Of a DNA stretch of 26,806 bases, positions 14,591-21,911 are shown one piece after another. The stretch's first letter is position 1, and every line of letters begins with the position of its first letter. Origin of the DNA: a virus; the IMG/VR virus record IMGVR_UViG_3300010157_002165, positions 1-26,806 of that record, one strand, 5' to 3'. Under the pieces are notes generated by a model, which had not been told where the DNA came from, did not search any database, and saw only the letters and a program-made list of their open reading frames with translations. The position numbers and the translations under genes were made by a program.

Positions 14591-17308
14591 TTACCCGAAG
14601 CTGAACAAATCATCAAATGTACTATTAGTATCTGTACTACTACGAATATCCCAACCAAGTACGCCCAGTAAGTTATCAATCTTCTCATCAACCAATGTTT
14701 GTTCCATTGCTTGGTCATCAAAAGGTAACTCGGTGAACCATTTTGGTAATCGTAATTCGTCAACCGGATATGCAACTGAAGTGAAGCCTAATGGATTGGG
14801 TTTAAGTTTACATACTACTACCTTCATACCATCAATAATCTTTTGACTATAGTTATCGCTATTCACTCTACGCAAGTAGTTGTAATTCAATGCCGCTCTT
14901 ACGTGTCCGGGCATATTAGCACGACCTGTACTGCTCTTGGCTTCTAAGTCACCGTACATTGTAAGTTTATTAACACCTTTGGGTGAGCCTTTAGTCCAAC
15001 TGTCTTGTGCAGTTAATACACGTTTAAAGTCTTTGATAGCTTCAATGACCTCGTCACGACCTTTACCTTGTTGCAGAACCATTTGCAATACATTCATTAA
15101 GAATTCTTGTATGTATTTAGGAGTATCAGCACGTTTCAAGTCAAGACCCATAGCTTTGATATCACCAAGCTTACCATCTTTGTCTTTACGCTTACCTTCT
15201 TTGTCAAAGATGTTAATAGCATAACGCTTCTTAACCATAAAGATAGCACGATCACCAATCAGTTCACGACCAGCTTTGATAATTTCACCATTCTTTCTTG
15301 GAGCGTGAAACGCCTTCTCCATAAATGATGGGAAACTTTCATTAGCTTGGTCTGCGATACTATCGTATAGTCCGATACAGAGTTCTTTGTCCCATACCAA
15401 TTCACCTTTATCAATCTGTGGCTTGAGTGTGGGATAAGCTGTGAAGTAACAACTATCAGTATCACCATATACAATTGCATTTCCTTCGTGTGAATACGTA
15501 CCTTCAACTGATTCATTGATAGTACTCATCATATGCCGAACAATCTGACGACCACTTAGTGTAACACTTTGACCTATGCGCTTATCATAGAATCTGCAAT
15601 GTTCATTTAACAATGCACCATATGCCGAGTTCAATAAAATCTTACGAACAAGTTGTCGCTTGTCCCAATATTCTCTATCCTCAGTCGTAGTTGACTCTTT
15701 GAGTTTCTTCTGCATTTCTTTACGGTCTGAGTACCAGCGTGTTAGTAGACCAGGAACAATACCTTCTTTTTCATAAGTAAAGATTGTACCATTAGCACTT
15801 AACATCCAAGGCTTGTGACTGTCGAATATCATCTTCCAGACTTCTGCCGCACTCATTTCTTCAGTACGACCGTCTTCAAAGTCAACTATAAGCATAGTAC
15901 CACGTTCTTGATTCATAACCGCAGTATATTCTAATGCACCAAACAAATTCTCCCATAGTATAGCACCAGTCACATCATCGTCACCTTCTTTATAGCGTTT
16001 CTTCTCACTGGCTAGTCGAAGGCCTTTGTCTTTCATGTACTGGTCTGTGATTGTCTGTCTGATTTGAGCAACGATGGTTTCACCACCCATGTTGAGGCTA
16101 CGAATAACCGAGGGATAGAGCGAGTTAATGTCGACGGCTCCGACATATTCATGCATGCCTCTTTTCGGCGTAGCAACAAAGGCACCTGCTGCCTGCTGGA
16201 TTTCTTCTTCATTTTCAACCTTTCGTTTTTTATCTGGAACAACTAAGCCACGTTCGTGTGCTTCATTAAAAATTGCCATCTCAATCATTGCCACTGAACC
16301 CATAACTGTTGGAAGCAGTACTGTGTTCTCATGTGCAAGTTGATTAGCTAATTCTAAAAACTTTAGTTTGTTGTGAATCTTCACCAACAACATTGTATCT
16401 TGTCTGTTGTATTCAATGAACTTTTTAAAGTCTTTGTTATACAGTTGGTCAAGCGTGCCTTCATATTGTGTTTTGTTTTCACCTACTTCCATCTCACCGA
16501 TACTATCAAGTTTATAACTATGGCGTGATTCATAGTTATACTTTTTGTACAACTGTAGATAGTCCAAGTGAATACGACCTACTAAGTCATAAGTTGTTTC
16601 ACTCTTACCGAATCGTTCATACTCTCTAGCTTTAGGAAGTTGACCCATCAAGCAAAACTTGCGTGTGTCATCTTTACTCATCACCCTAGTAACACGATTG
16701 ACCATATAGGGAATATCATAGCCCTCTGAGTTCCAACCAGTCAATACATCAGCATCTTCAATAAGTTGAAAAAAAACATCAAACATTTCCTTTTCTGTTT
16801 TGAAAAGCATTGTGTTTTCAAATCCACCAGCGATTTCTAATGCGGTTTCACTAGACATATGTTTGGGAGCAATTACTAACGTAATACATTGGTCTAGCCA
16901 ATCTAAGTAACAACTGATAGCAGTTACAGGATTGAATGGATCACTAGTAGGACTGAAACCTTTATCTGGATCAAAGTCTACCTCAATGTCAAAGAAACAA
17001 GTATGAAGTTTAGGAGCGTCAACTTTTAAATAGTTTTCACTTAGACAACGGAAGACAACATTGATATCACTTTCAAATAATTTCTTACCTGAATGAATGC
17101 GTCTTTCTTTTTCAAACTCTTGTCGTTTGCGTGTACTGAAACGACTGACTGGGTCACCATAGATACTACGATGCTTACCTTTATTATTAGGATAATATAA
17201 TACATAGTTAGTAGGATACTCTTTATACTCTCGTTTACCTTGAGGTGACCGTTCTACTACATAGATGCGATCCTCATCTTTACTGTGAATGGCATCCACA
17301 TAACTCAA
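14591..17308 (-). CDS. Family B replicative DNA polymerase (T4 gp43-like)
   Basis: The 905-residue length matches T4 gp43. The proofreading exonuclease is intact: FFDIEVDFDP (Asp107, Glu109), TGWNSEGYDIPYMV (190-202) and EYNRQDTMLLV (299-309). The polymerase motifs are also intact: DINSLYPSVI (A, 393-402), KILLNSAYGALL (B, 556-567) and YGDTDSCYF (C, 614-622). The last residues FDDLFSFG form a hydrophobic tail like the clamp-binding end of gp43, and the clamp gene follows directly. The start overlaps the preceding dsbA-like stop (ATGA). No intein or intron interrupts it. It should copy the phage genome and must accept any modified template bases. Confidence 0.96.
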   Translation of the reverse strand: MSYVDAIHSKDEDRIYVVERSPQGKREYKEYPTNYVLYYPNNKGKHRSIYGDPVSRFSTRKRQEFEKERRIHSGKKLFESDINVVFRCLSENYLKVDAPKLHTCFFDIEVDFDPDKGFSPTSDPFNPVTAISCYLDWLDQCITLVIAPKHMSSETALEIAGGFENTMLFKTEKEMFDVFFQLIEDADVLTGWNSEGYDIPYMVNRVTRVMSKDDTRKFCLMGQLPKAREYERFGKSETTYDLVGRIHLDYLQLYKKYNYESRHSYKLDSIGEMEVGENKTQYEGTLDQLYNKDFKKFIEYNRQDTMLLVKIHNKLKFLELANQLAHENTVLLPTVMGSVAMIEMAIFNEAHERGLVVPDKKRKVENEEEIQQAAGAFVATPKRGMHEYVGAVDINSLYPSVIRSLNMGGETIVAQIRQTITDQYMKDKGLRLASEKKRYKEGDDDVTGAILWENLFGALEYTAVMNQERGTMLIVDFEDGRTEEMSAAEVWKMIFDSHKPWMLSANGTIFTYEKEGIVPGLLTRWYSDRKEMQKKLKESTTTEDREYWDKRQLVRKILLNSAYGALLNEHCRFYDKRIGQSVTLSGRQIVRHMMSTINESVEGTYSHEGNAIVYGDTDSCYFTAYPTLKPQIDKGELVWDKELCIGLYDSIADQANESFPSFMEKAFHAPRKNGEIIKAGRELIGDRAIFMVKKRYAINIFDKEGKRKDKDGKLGDIKAMGLDLKRADTPKYIQEFLMNVLQMVLQQGKGRDEVIEAIKDFKRVLTAQDSWTKGSPKGVNKLTMYGDLEAKSSTGRANMPGHVRAALNYNYLRRVNSDNYSQKIIDGMKVVVCKLKPNPLGFTSVAYPVDELRLPKWFTELPFDDQAMEQTLVDEKIDNLLGVLGWDIRSSTDTNSTFDDLFSFG

Positions 17309-17571
17309 AGTGTTTTCCCTACAGTTTCTAGGATCGTATTGAGTTCATCATGGTCTTTGTTAGTCTGACCGAGACTTGCTTTGTGAGCAATTTTAATTGC
17401 TTTTTTTAATGTACTAGCTTTGATTTCAAGTTCCTCGGCAACCGCTTTTACTGTATCCGAAAGTCCACCATTCAATGTATCAATCTCATGTAGGACTGTC
17501 ATACCTTCATTAATTAATTGTGTAAGTTTAATCTTAGCTTCACCATTAAACGTTCTATTATAATCTGACAT
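17305..17571 (-). CDS. Small DsbA-like DNA-binding protein
   Basis: The 88-residue protein starts MSDYNRTFNGEAKIKLTQLI and has a helical, charged body with ETLxGGLxDTVKAVAEELEI-type spacing and KASTLKKAIKIAHKASLG. Size, helix content and C-terminal acidic stretch (DHDELNTILETVG) fit the T4 DsbA family, a double-stranded DNA-binding protein linked to late promoters, and related small genes often accompany gp43 in marine T4-like phages. It has AAGGAG before ATG and a strong promoter. It is ATGA-coupled to the polymerase. Family assignment is tentative. Confidence 0.5.
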   Translation of the reverse strand: MSDYNRTFNGEAKIKLTQLINEGMTVLHEIDTLNGGLSDTVKAVAEELEIKASTLKKAIKIAHKASLGQTNKDHDELNTILETVGKTL

Positions 17572-17594
17572 AGTTTCTCCTTAAATAATTAGTT

Positions 17595-17623
17595 AGTATA
17601 CTTGAGTTGCGTAGAGAAGTCAA
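17595..17623 (-). promoter_or_regulatory. Sigma70-like promoter before dsbA-like/polymerase
   Basis: The minus strand reads TTGACT, a 17-base spacer, then TATACT: five of six matches in each hexamer. The -35 overlaps the TilS stop codon, and the -10 lies 24 bases before the dsbA-like ATG, with AAGGAG in the leader. It probably drives the replication genes early. Confidence 0.78.
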
Positions 17624-18216
17624 GTATTTTGTTTACCTTGTACAATCTTCTTGACCAAAGTATGTAGTCCTGGATTGACATGTAATGCATGTGGCATCAA
17701 TTCATTACGAACATAGTTACGCATATAGCGTGAGTTTTTGTTTGATTCATCTTCAAGCCAGGGTACGTTATGACTCTCACACCAATAGATAAACTCCTGT
17801 TTGCGTGTAGTTAAGAATGGTCTGATTACATTGTTGCGTGTTAATGGAATAACTTTGGGTGTACCATGTAAGCTTGACCAAATATATGTTTCAACACAAT
17901 CATCTAAGTGATGACAAGTGATGACTGGCCCAAGACCACTTAAAAAATCATAACGTTCTCTACGCCAGTATTCTTCTTGACTTTCTTTACTACCCTTTTG
18001 ACTTCGTGGTGATCCATATAGCATTGGGATATTATTATCACTGCAATATCTGGAAACAAATTGTGAGGCTTTTTCACCGTTTTGTGTTCTGTGATTAAAA
18101 TGGGCAATCGTTACTTCGTGCTTGCGACTTAAAAAGTCAACTACTGCCATGCTATCTACACCACCGCTACAAGCGACTGTGATACTTTTGGGTAATGGAA
18201 CTGTTAGCTTAATCAT
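17620..18216 (-). CDS. tilS: Minimal tRNA(Ile)-lysidine synthase-like PP-loop enzyme
   Basis: TilS attaches lysine to C34 of the CAU-anticodon isoleucine tRNA so it reads AUA. The ATP pyrophosphatase core is clear: ACSGGVDSMAVVDFL (PP-loop 17-22), HFNHR (39-43), CHHLDDCVETYIWSSLHG (101-118), IRPFL and R-x-x-E, then WLEDESNKNSRYMRNYVRNE (153-172), the TilS-specific signature. At 198 residues it is only the catalytic domain; bacterial TilS has further tRNA-binding domains. QueC is also a PP-loop enzyme, but its Cys-rich zinc site is absent here, so I prefer TilS. It could favour translation of the AUA-rich phage genes. A strong -10 lies only six bases before the ATG. Confidence 0.8.
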   Translation of the reverse strand: MIKLTVPLPKSITVACSGGVDSMAVVDFLSRKHEVTIAHFNHRTQNGEKASQFVSRYCSDNNIPMLYGSPRSQKGSKESQEEYWRRERYDFLSGLGPVITCHHLDDCVETYIWSSLHGTPKVIPLTRNNVIRPFLTTRKQEFIYWCESHNVPWLEDESNKNSRYMRNYVRNELMPHALHVNPGLHTLVKKIVQGKQNT

Positions 18217-18222
18217 CTATAC

Positions 18223-18251
18223 ATTATAGCATATAATGATTTGTTTAGCAA
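18223..18251 (-). promoter_or_regulatory. Extended -10 promoter at tilS start, possibly leaderless
   Basis: The minus strand reads TTGCTA, a 17-base spacer, then TATAAT preceded by TGC (extended -10). Only six bases separate the -10 from the tilS ATG. Transcription would therefore begin at or next to the A of ATG, giving a leaderless message. No ribosome site is visible between the two. Confidence 0.65.
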
Positions 18252-18268
18252 CGATTATGGATAGTTGG

Positions 18269-19222
18269 TTAACCGTAGGCTGCGGCTGCTAATTGGGTTC
18301 TAGCAGTACCTACACCAGTAGTGTCACTAGCAACTACACCTGTATTACTTACTAGATTGGTTGTTGATACTGCAACAGTTGTAGTACCATAACCAAATAT
18401 AGCGTTATCAGTACCATAACCAGCGGCAGCTAGGTTATACCTAGCTGTACCTACACCAGTGGTGTCAGTGGCCACTACGCCTGTATTACTTACTAGATTA
18501 GTTATGGCTGTTCTACCAGCACCTCCGCTGGTAGTACCAAATCCAAATATAGCTTTATCTGTGCCGTATCCGGCAGCCGCCAAGGCATTTCTAGCAGTAC
18601 CTACACCTGTGGTGTCTGTGGCTACAACACCGGCGTTACTTACTAGGTTAGTCACGGCTGTGGATGCACTATTGTCAAGTCCGTAACCAAATACAGCTTT
18701 GTCAGTGCTGTACCTTGCGGCTGCCAGGTTAACTCTGGCAGTACCTACACCTGTGGTATCTGTGGCCACTACTCCTGTATTACTTACTAGATTAGTCATT
18801 GATACTCTGGCAAAAGAAGAATTATCTCCATACCCAAATATAGCTTTATCTGTACCATAACCAGCAGCCGCCAACGAATATCTAGCAGTACCAACACCTG
18901 TGGTGTCAGTGGCTACAACACCAGCGTTACTTACTAGATTAGTCATGGATACAACGGTGCTGCCATCAGTAGTCCCGTAACCAAATATAGCTTTATCTGT
19001 GCCATAGCCTGCGGCTGCTGGTCCGAATCTAGCAGTACCTACTCCTGCAGTATCAGTTGCTACTACACCTGTGTTTGATACTAAATTGGTCATTGACACA
19101 CCGGCAAAAGTAGGATTACCTACATATCCATAACCAAATATAGCTTTATTACCACTCGGTCCGGGAGAAACAGTACATCCAGCACCAGTAAATGTTATAC
19201 CACCTGTTATTGTAATTGACAT
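18269..19222 (-). CDS. Six-repeat propeller-like surface protein, copy 1
   Basis: The 317-residue protein has an N-terminal piece MSITITGGITFTGAG and then six repeats of about 46-51 residues. Each repeat runs DKAIFGYG, a variable stretch, TNLVSNTGVVATDTTGVGTAR, then LAAAGYGT. The protein stops exactly at LAAAAYG, half a repeat, while the first repeat begins with KAIFGYG. This phase shift suggests the last and first strands pair to close a ring, as in kelch-type propellers. The stretch after FGYG differs in length and sequence in each repeat, like exposed loops. It is likely a virion surface or receptor-contact protein. A paralogue is at 24296-25246. AAAGGAAT precedes the ATG. Confidence 0.75.
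   Translation of the reverse strand: MSITITGGITFTGAGCTVSPGPSGNKAIFGYGYVGNPTFAGVSMTNLVSNTGVVATDTAGVGTARFGPAAAGYGTDKAIFGYGTTDGSTVVSMTNLVSNAGVVATDTTGVGTARYSLAAAGYGTDKAIFGYGDNSSFARVSMTNLVSNTGVVATDTTGVGTARVNLAAARYSTDKAVFGYGLDNSASTAVTNLVSNAGVVATDTTGVGTARNALAAAGYGTDKAIFGFGTTSGGAGRTAITNLVSNTGVVATDTTGVGTARYNLAAAGYGTDNAIFGYGTTTVAVSTTNLVSNTGVVASDTTGVGTARTQLAAAAYG
18272..19147 (-). repeat. Six tandem ~140-153 bp coding repeats, array 1
   Basis: The DNA repeats in register with the protein repeats of the propeller-like gene. The conserved half encodes TNLVSNTGVVATDTTGVGTAR, and the short non-conserved half follows FGYG. Copies differ at many synonymous sites, so the array is old, apart from stretches shared with array 2. 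Confidence 0.8.
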
Positions 19223-19231
19223 GTTATTCCT

Positions 19232-19801
19232 TTATTGAAAGATATGATGATTCTGTTCCCCGTATATCTTAATATATTTACCAGCAAGCATATCTGCCAT
19301 TGCTTCTATTGGACTACCTGGATAACTATCACCCGGATCAATCATATCTAATTCACCTTGACGGACATGTACCAATTCGTGGAATACTGTGCGTAGTATA
19401 TCTACTAGGTTACGATTTTTAGCATATACCCAAATACTATCATCACCCATTTTATGTCCTCCAGTATGATGATTATTTTGTGCTTCATCAGTATCCATAC
19501 TGAGTTCAATACGTGGTTTGTTTTTTAGATGTAATCGTTTACATGCCCAATCACAGAACTTATCAACTTCTTGTTGTAGTTCACTACTATCACCCTCGTC
19601 TAGTTTATTCTTAATCCAACTATCCGGACTACGATGGAATTTCTTTACGAACAAGTCATGTAGTGCTTTACCAGTGATACTATGTTTGCTAGCAATTCTT
19701 CGCATCAATTTATCAATGGTATTATAATCGTGCTTTTCCAAACTAGGCAATTTTCTTGCTAGTTCTTTTGCGGCTGATTCGTATAGTTCTATTGATTTCA
19801 T
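19232..19801 (-). CDS. Zinc metallopeptidase with CTS-like N-terminus
   Basis: The peptidase motif VFHELVHVRQGE (HExxH at 141-145) and, further on, SPIEAMADMLAGKY (Glu166, likely third ligand) define a gluzincin-like zinc protease. The two thirds before it are helical, with LEKHDYNTIDKLMRR and FHRSPDSWIKNKL, and not recognised. I start at ATG 19801, giving MKSIELYESAAKEL; a GTG at 19831 would add ten residues. From the ATG the first residues resemble the T4 capsid-targeting peptide, with a possible L-Y-E cleavage point, as in three nearby genes. It may be carried in the head and act on host proteins; this is inference. A CATAAATA box lies just upstream of the ATG. Confidence 0.7.
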   Translation of the reverse strand: MKSIELYESAAKELARKLPSLEKHDYNTIDKLMRRIASKHSITGKALHDLFVKKFHRSPDSWIKNKLDEGDSSELQQEVDKFCDWACKRLHLKNKPRIELSMDTDEAQNNHHTGGHKMGDDSIWVYAKNRNLVDILRTVFHELVHVRQGELDMIDPGDSYPGSPIEAMADMLAGKYIKIYGEQNHHIFQ

Positions 19802-19832
19802 ATTAGTATTTATGCTCACTTTTGATTTCACA

Positions 19833-19901
19833 GTAGCGAATTGTTACATCAGGCCAGCAGCCGGCCCACACTTTATAACGCAAAGGTCCTAAGGTAGTGT
19901 G
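19833..19901 (+). other. Foldable intergenic element with 23S rRNA-like sequence
   Basis: This gap between the nuclease and metallopeptidase genes has the strongest GC patch nearby. On the plus strand, GGTCCTAAGGTAG (19885-19897) is identical to a conserved 23S rRNA segment (the I-CeuI target region), and TATAACG (19874-19880), which precedes it in rRNA too, lies four bases further away than in rRNA. GTAGCGAA (19833-19840), the next rRNA stretch, appears upstream, as if permuted. CACACT/AGTGTG (19867-19872, 19896-19901) form a 6-bp stem and GGCC/GGCC (19852-19855, 19863-19866) another. No T-run follows, so it is not an ordinary terminator. The identity of any RNA is unknown. Confidence 0.4.
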
Positions 19902-19904
19902 TTC

Positions 19905-20717
19905 TTAATCATTCGTTTTACATTTAGCACGTTTACTATTAGTTAATAGACCGTAATCTACTGGCCATTCTTTACCAGGCTGTAATTCTTTAGCATTAGC
20001 AGGGAAATGATACTTTACACCTGCATATTCTTGTATCTGTGCTAATGGTGCACGAAATTGTGTTAAATCATTACCCAAGTTAACATATGGTTTCTTATGT
20101 GGGAATTGCCATCCAGCAACTTCTTTTGTAGTATTATTAATTACAATCTTGTAGTACCCATGAGGCACAACTACTCCGTTACCAATCTTCTCATTGCTAG
20201 GTCCATAGTATGCACCTACATAGATAGTAAACGGTTGCTTTAATTGTACTGCCCAGCCACGAATACTTGTTTCTAATAGTTTCCATATACCACGATTTAA
20301 ACTACCATGTTGCGGATACATATTAGTCATTAAGAAACTTTCGTATTCTACAATTTGACTATAACTTAAATCACCATCTGGTGCGGCATGACCTTTGTCA
20401 TAACCTGTAGCTACATAATCATCAGGCTTTGCACCATCTTTAATACTAGCATCAGCAACAAAAGCGTTTGTACGTGGGAAACATCCTAATGCGTTTTCTG
20501 GTTTTAATGTATATGCTACATAGACTGGAATCTTAGCAGGAGCATCATATGCTACAAGATATGCTTCACGGCATATAGGTTGTGATGGTCTTTGTGTTTG
20601 TGCGAATCCATATGGACTATGTACTTGACATTGTTGTGGTGGTAATGGTATACGTTGATCCCAAGCAAAGGCATTTATTGATAGCATTACTGCTAGTATT
20701 GTTAATAGTTTTTTCAT
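19905..20717 (-). CDS. Secreted DNA/RNA non-specific endonuclease (NUC1 family)
   Basis: The first 18 residues MKKLLTILAVMLSINAFA form a clear Sec signal peptide with cleavage after AFA, so the mature enzyme would act in the periplasm or outside. The NUC1 active site is visible: GYDKGHAAPDGDL (His110 as base; Lys in place of the usual Arg of DRGH) and FLMTNMYPQHGSLNRGIWKLLE with the metal-binding Asn141. Length of 270 residues is normal, with six cysteines suggesting disulfides. The start overlaps the GH19 lysin stop (ATGA), so the two are coexpressed. A TATAAATA box (20818-20825) about 100 bases upstream, inside the lysin gene, could be a late promoter. Confidence 0.88.
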   Translation of the reverse strand: MKKLLTILAVMLSINAFAWDQRIPLPPQQCQVHSPYGFAQTQRPSQPICREAYLVAYDAPAKIPVYVAYTLKPENALGCFPRTNAFVADASIKDGAKPDDYVATGYDKGHAAPDGDLSYSQIVEYESFLMTNMYPQHGSLNRGIWKLLETSIRGWAVQLKQPFTIYVGAYYGPSNEKIGNGVVVPHGYYKIVINNTTKEVAGWQFPHKKPYVNLGNDLTQFRAPLAQIQEYAGVKYHFPANAKELQPGKEWPVDYGLLTNSKRAKCKTND

Positions 20718-21910
20718 AATAATATATTTTTGTAATCAACGAAATTTGCATGTCTATCTTCTAGACCTTTGCCGGCAGGGTTAATTTTTTGTGTTACTGC
20801 TTTTGTATCGTTGAAGTTATTTATACTAGGTTTGACACGTGTTTGCCAATACCATACAGCAATTTTGGCTGCAACGTCTGGTCGTTCTGCTAATTCAGGT
20901 TGTTGTAGTAGAGGAATATTTAATGCTGTTTGTGCCATGCGATAATTATCACGACCAGTCAATTGAATGAATCCACGACCATGGTATTTTTCACCATCTC
21001 CGGGTTGTTTGTTACCTAGTATTTTAGCAGTACGTGGTGCAAACTTAGGATCATATTTTTTAGCAAAATAGTTTGGACCCATGCTTTTTTCTTTTAACCT
21101 ACTGAAGTTCCAAGATTCATGTTTAGTTTGACCCATAAGTTGTGCCAATTCAGTGCCAACAATGCCGGCTTGTCTAGCAGTTTTTTGCATCATTGTTTCT
21201 TCTTGTGGATTATTACTTAGTGTGGTTATATTGTTTGCTACAGCTTTAGGTTCAGGTTGTGCCGGTTCATCTTGTTTATTTTGTGAATTATAATTACCTA
21301 TCATACTACCCACTGTAGCGGCACCTAAACTACCTAGTGCAAATCCCCTGCGAGATATATCGTCAGCTATTATGTTACGATTCTTTACTTTGCTAATCTC
21401 AATACTGATTGGTGTATTGGTAGTCATTGCCCTAAAGATTTTTTCAGTTTCACCCTGACCTGGTTTAAGTTTTGCTGATATTATGTTGAATCGTAACCTA
21501 TTCTTTTTAACACCAATGAACTCTCCTATTAATACTTCATAGTTAGGATAGTTAGGTGACAAATCCACTTTGGGATTTTCTTGTTCTTCTAAATAAAATA
21601 CATCTTCATCCGGTGATGTTTGTAATGTTGGATGTGCTGTTAATACAATATATGCATTTTCACCATGATTATCTTTTTGCTTAGACATTGCTACTCCTAA
21701 ATCAGGAGTTCTAACTACAAAAGTAATATATGGCATTTTTATTAGTTCATGTCCACGTTTAGTTTCTAATTTATGTAATACTCGAAGGACTTTTTCTATA
21801 GGAATATTACGTTTTGAACCGTCACTTCTATCATTAATGAAGTGTTTGCTCACAACTAAATATCCGTCTGCAAAGGGTATTTCTTTATTAATAAATTCTG
21901 TTGCTCTCAT
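20714..21910 (-). CDS. GH19 endolysin with CTS-like N-terminus and unknown N-domain
   Basis: Residues ~242-398 are a glycoside hydrolase family 19 domain, which cuts peptidoglycan in phage lysins. QTKHESWNFSRLKE has catalytic Glu265, and PGDGEKYHGRGFIQLTGRDN (303-322) is the family signature with second Glu307; VTQKINPAGKGLEDR fits its end. Residues 1-10 (MRATEFINKE) resemble a T4 capsid-targeting peptide. Residues ~12-180 form an unknown domain (VSKHFINDRSDGSKR, FVVRTPDLGVAMS). Between them lies SRRGFALGSLGAATVGSMIG (186-205), like a twin-arginine signal but internal. This is larger than a simple lysin and could be a virion-carried cell-wall enzyme. Confidence 0.85.
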   Translation of the reverse strand: MRATEFINKEIPFADGYLVVSKHFINDRSDGSKRNIPIEKVLRVLHKLETKRGHELIKMPYITFVVRTPDLGVAMSKQKDNHGENAYIVLTAHPTLQTSPDEDVFYLEEQENPKVDLSPNYPNYEVLIGEFIGVKKNRLRFNIISAKLKPGQGETEKIFRAMTTNTPISIEISKVKNRNIIADDISRRGFALGSLGAATVGSMIGNYNSQNKQDEPAQPEPKAVANNITTLSNNPQEETMMQKTARQAGIVGTELAQLMGQTKHESWNFSRLKEKSMGPNYFAKKYDPKFAPRTAKILGNKQPGDGEKYHGRGFIQLTGRDNYRMAQTALNIPLLQQPELAERPDVAAKIAVWYWQTRVKPSINNFNDTKAVTQKINPAGKGLEDRHANFVDYKNILL

Positions 21911-21911
21911 A

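Noticed and set aside
14449-14775. 108-residue minus-strand reading frame across the polymerase 3' end
   Set aside because: It is a shadow of the polymerase and clamp genes in another frame, with no homology-like pattern.
17620-18216. QueC for the deazaguanine pathway
   Set aside because: The PP-loop is shared, but the DESN...RN signature is TilS-type and the QueC zinc cysteines are missing.
19833-19904. Hammerhead ribozyme or rho-independent terminator
   Set aside because: On the minus strand CTGATG is present, but the next core base is wrong and no stem II forms before GAAA. No T-run follows either hairpin on either strand.
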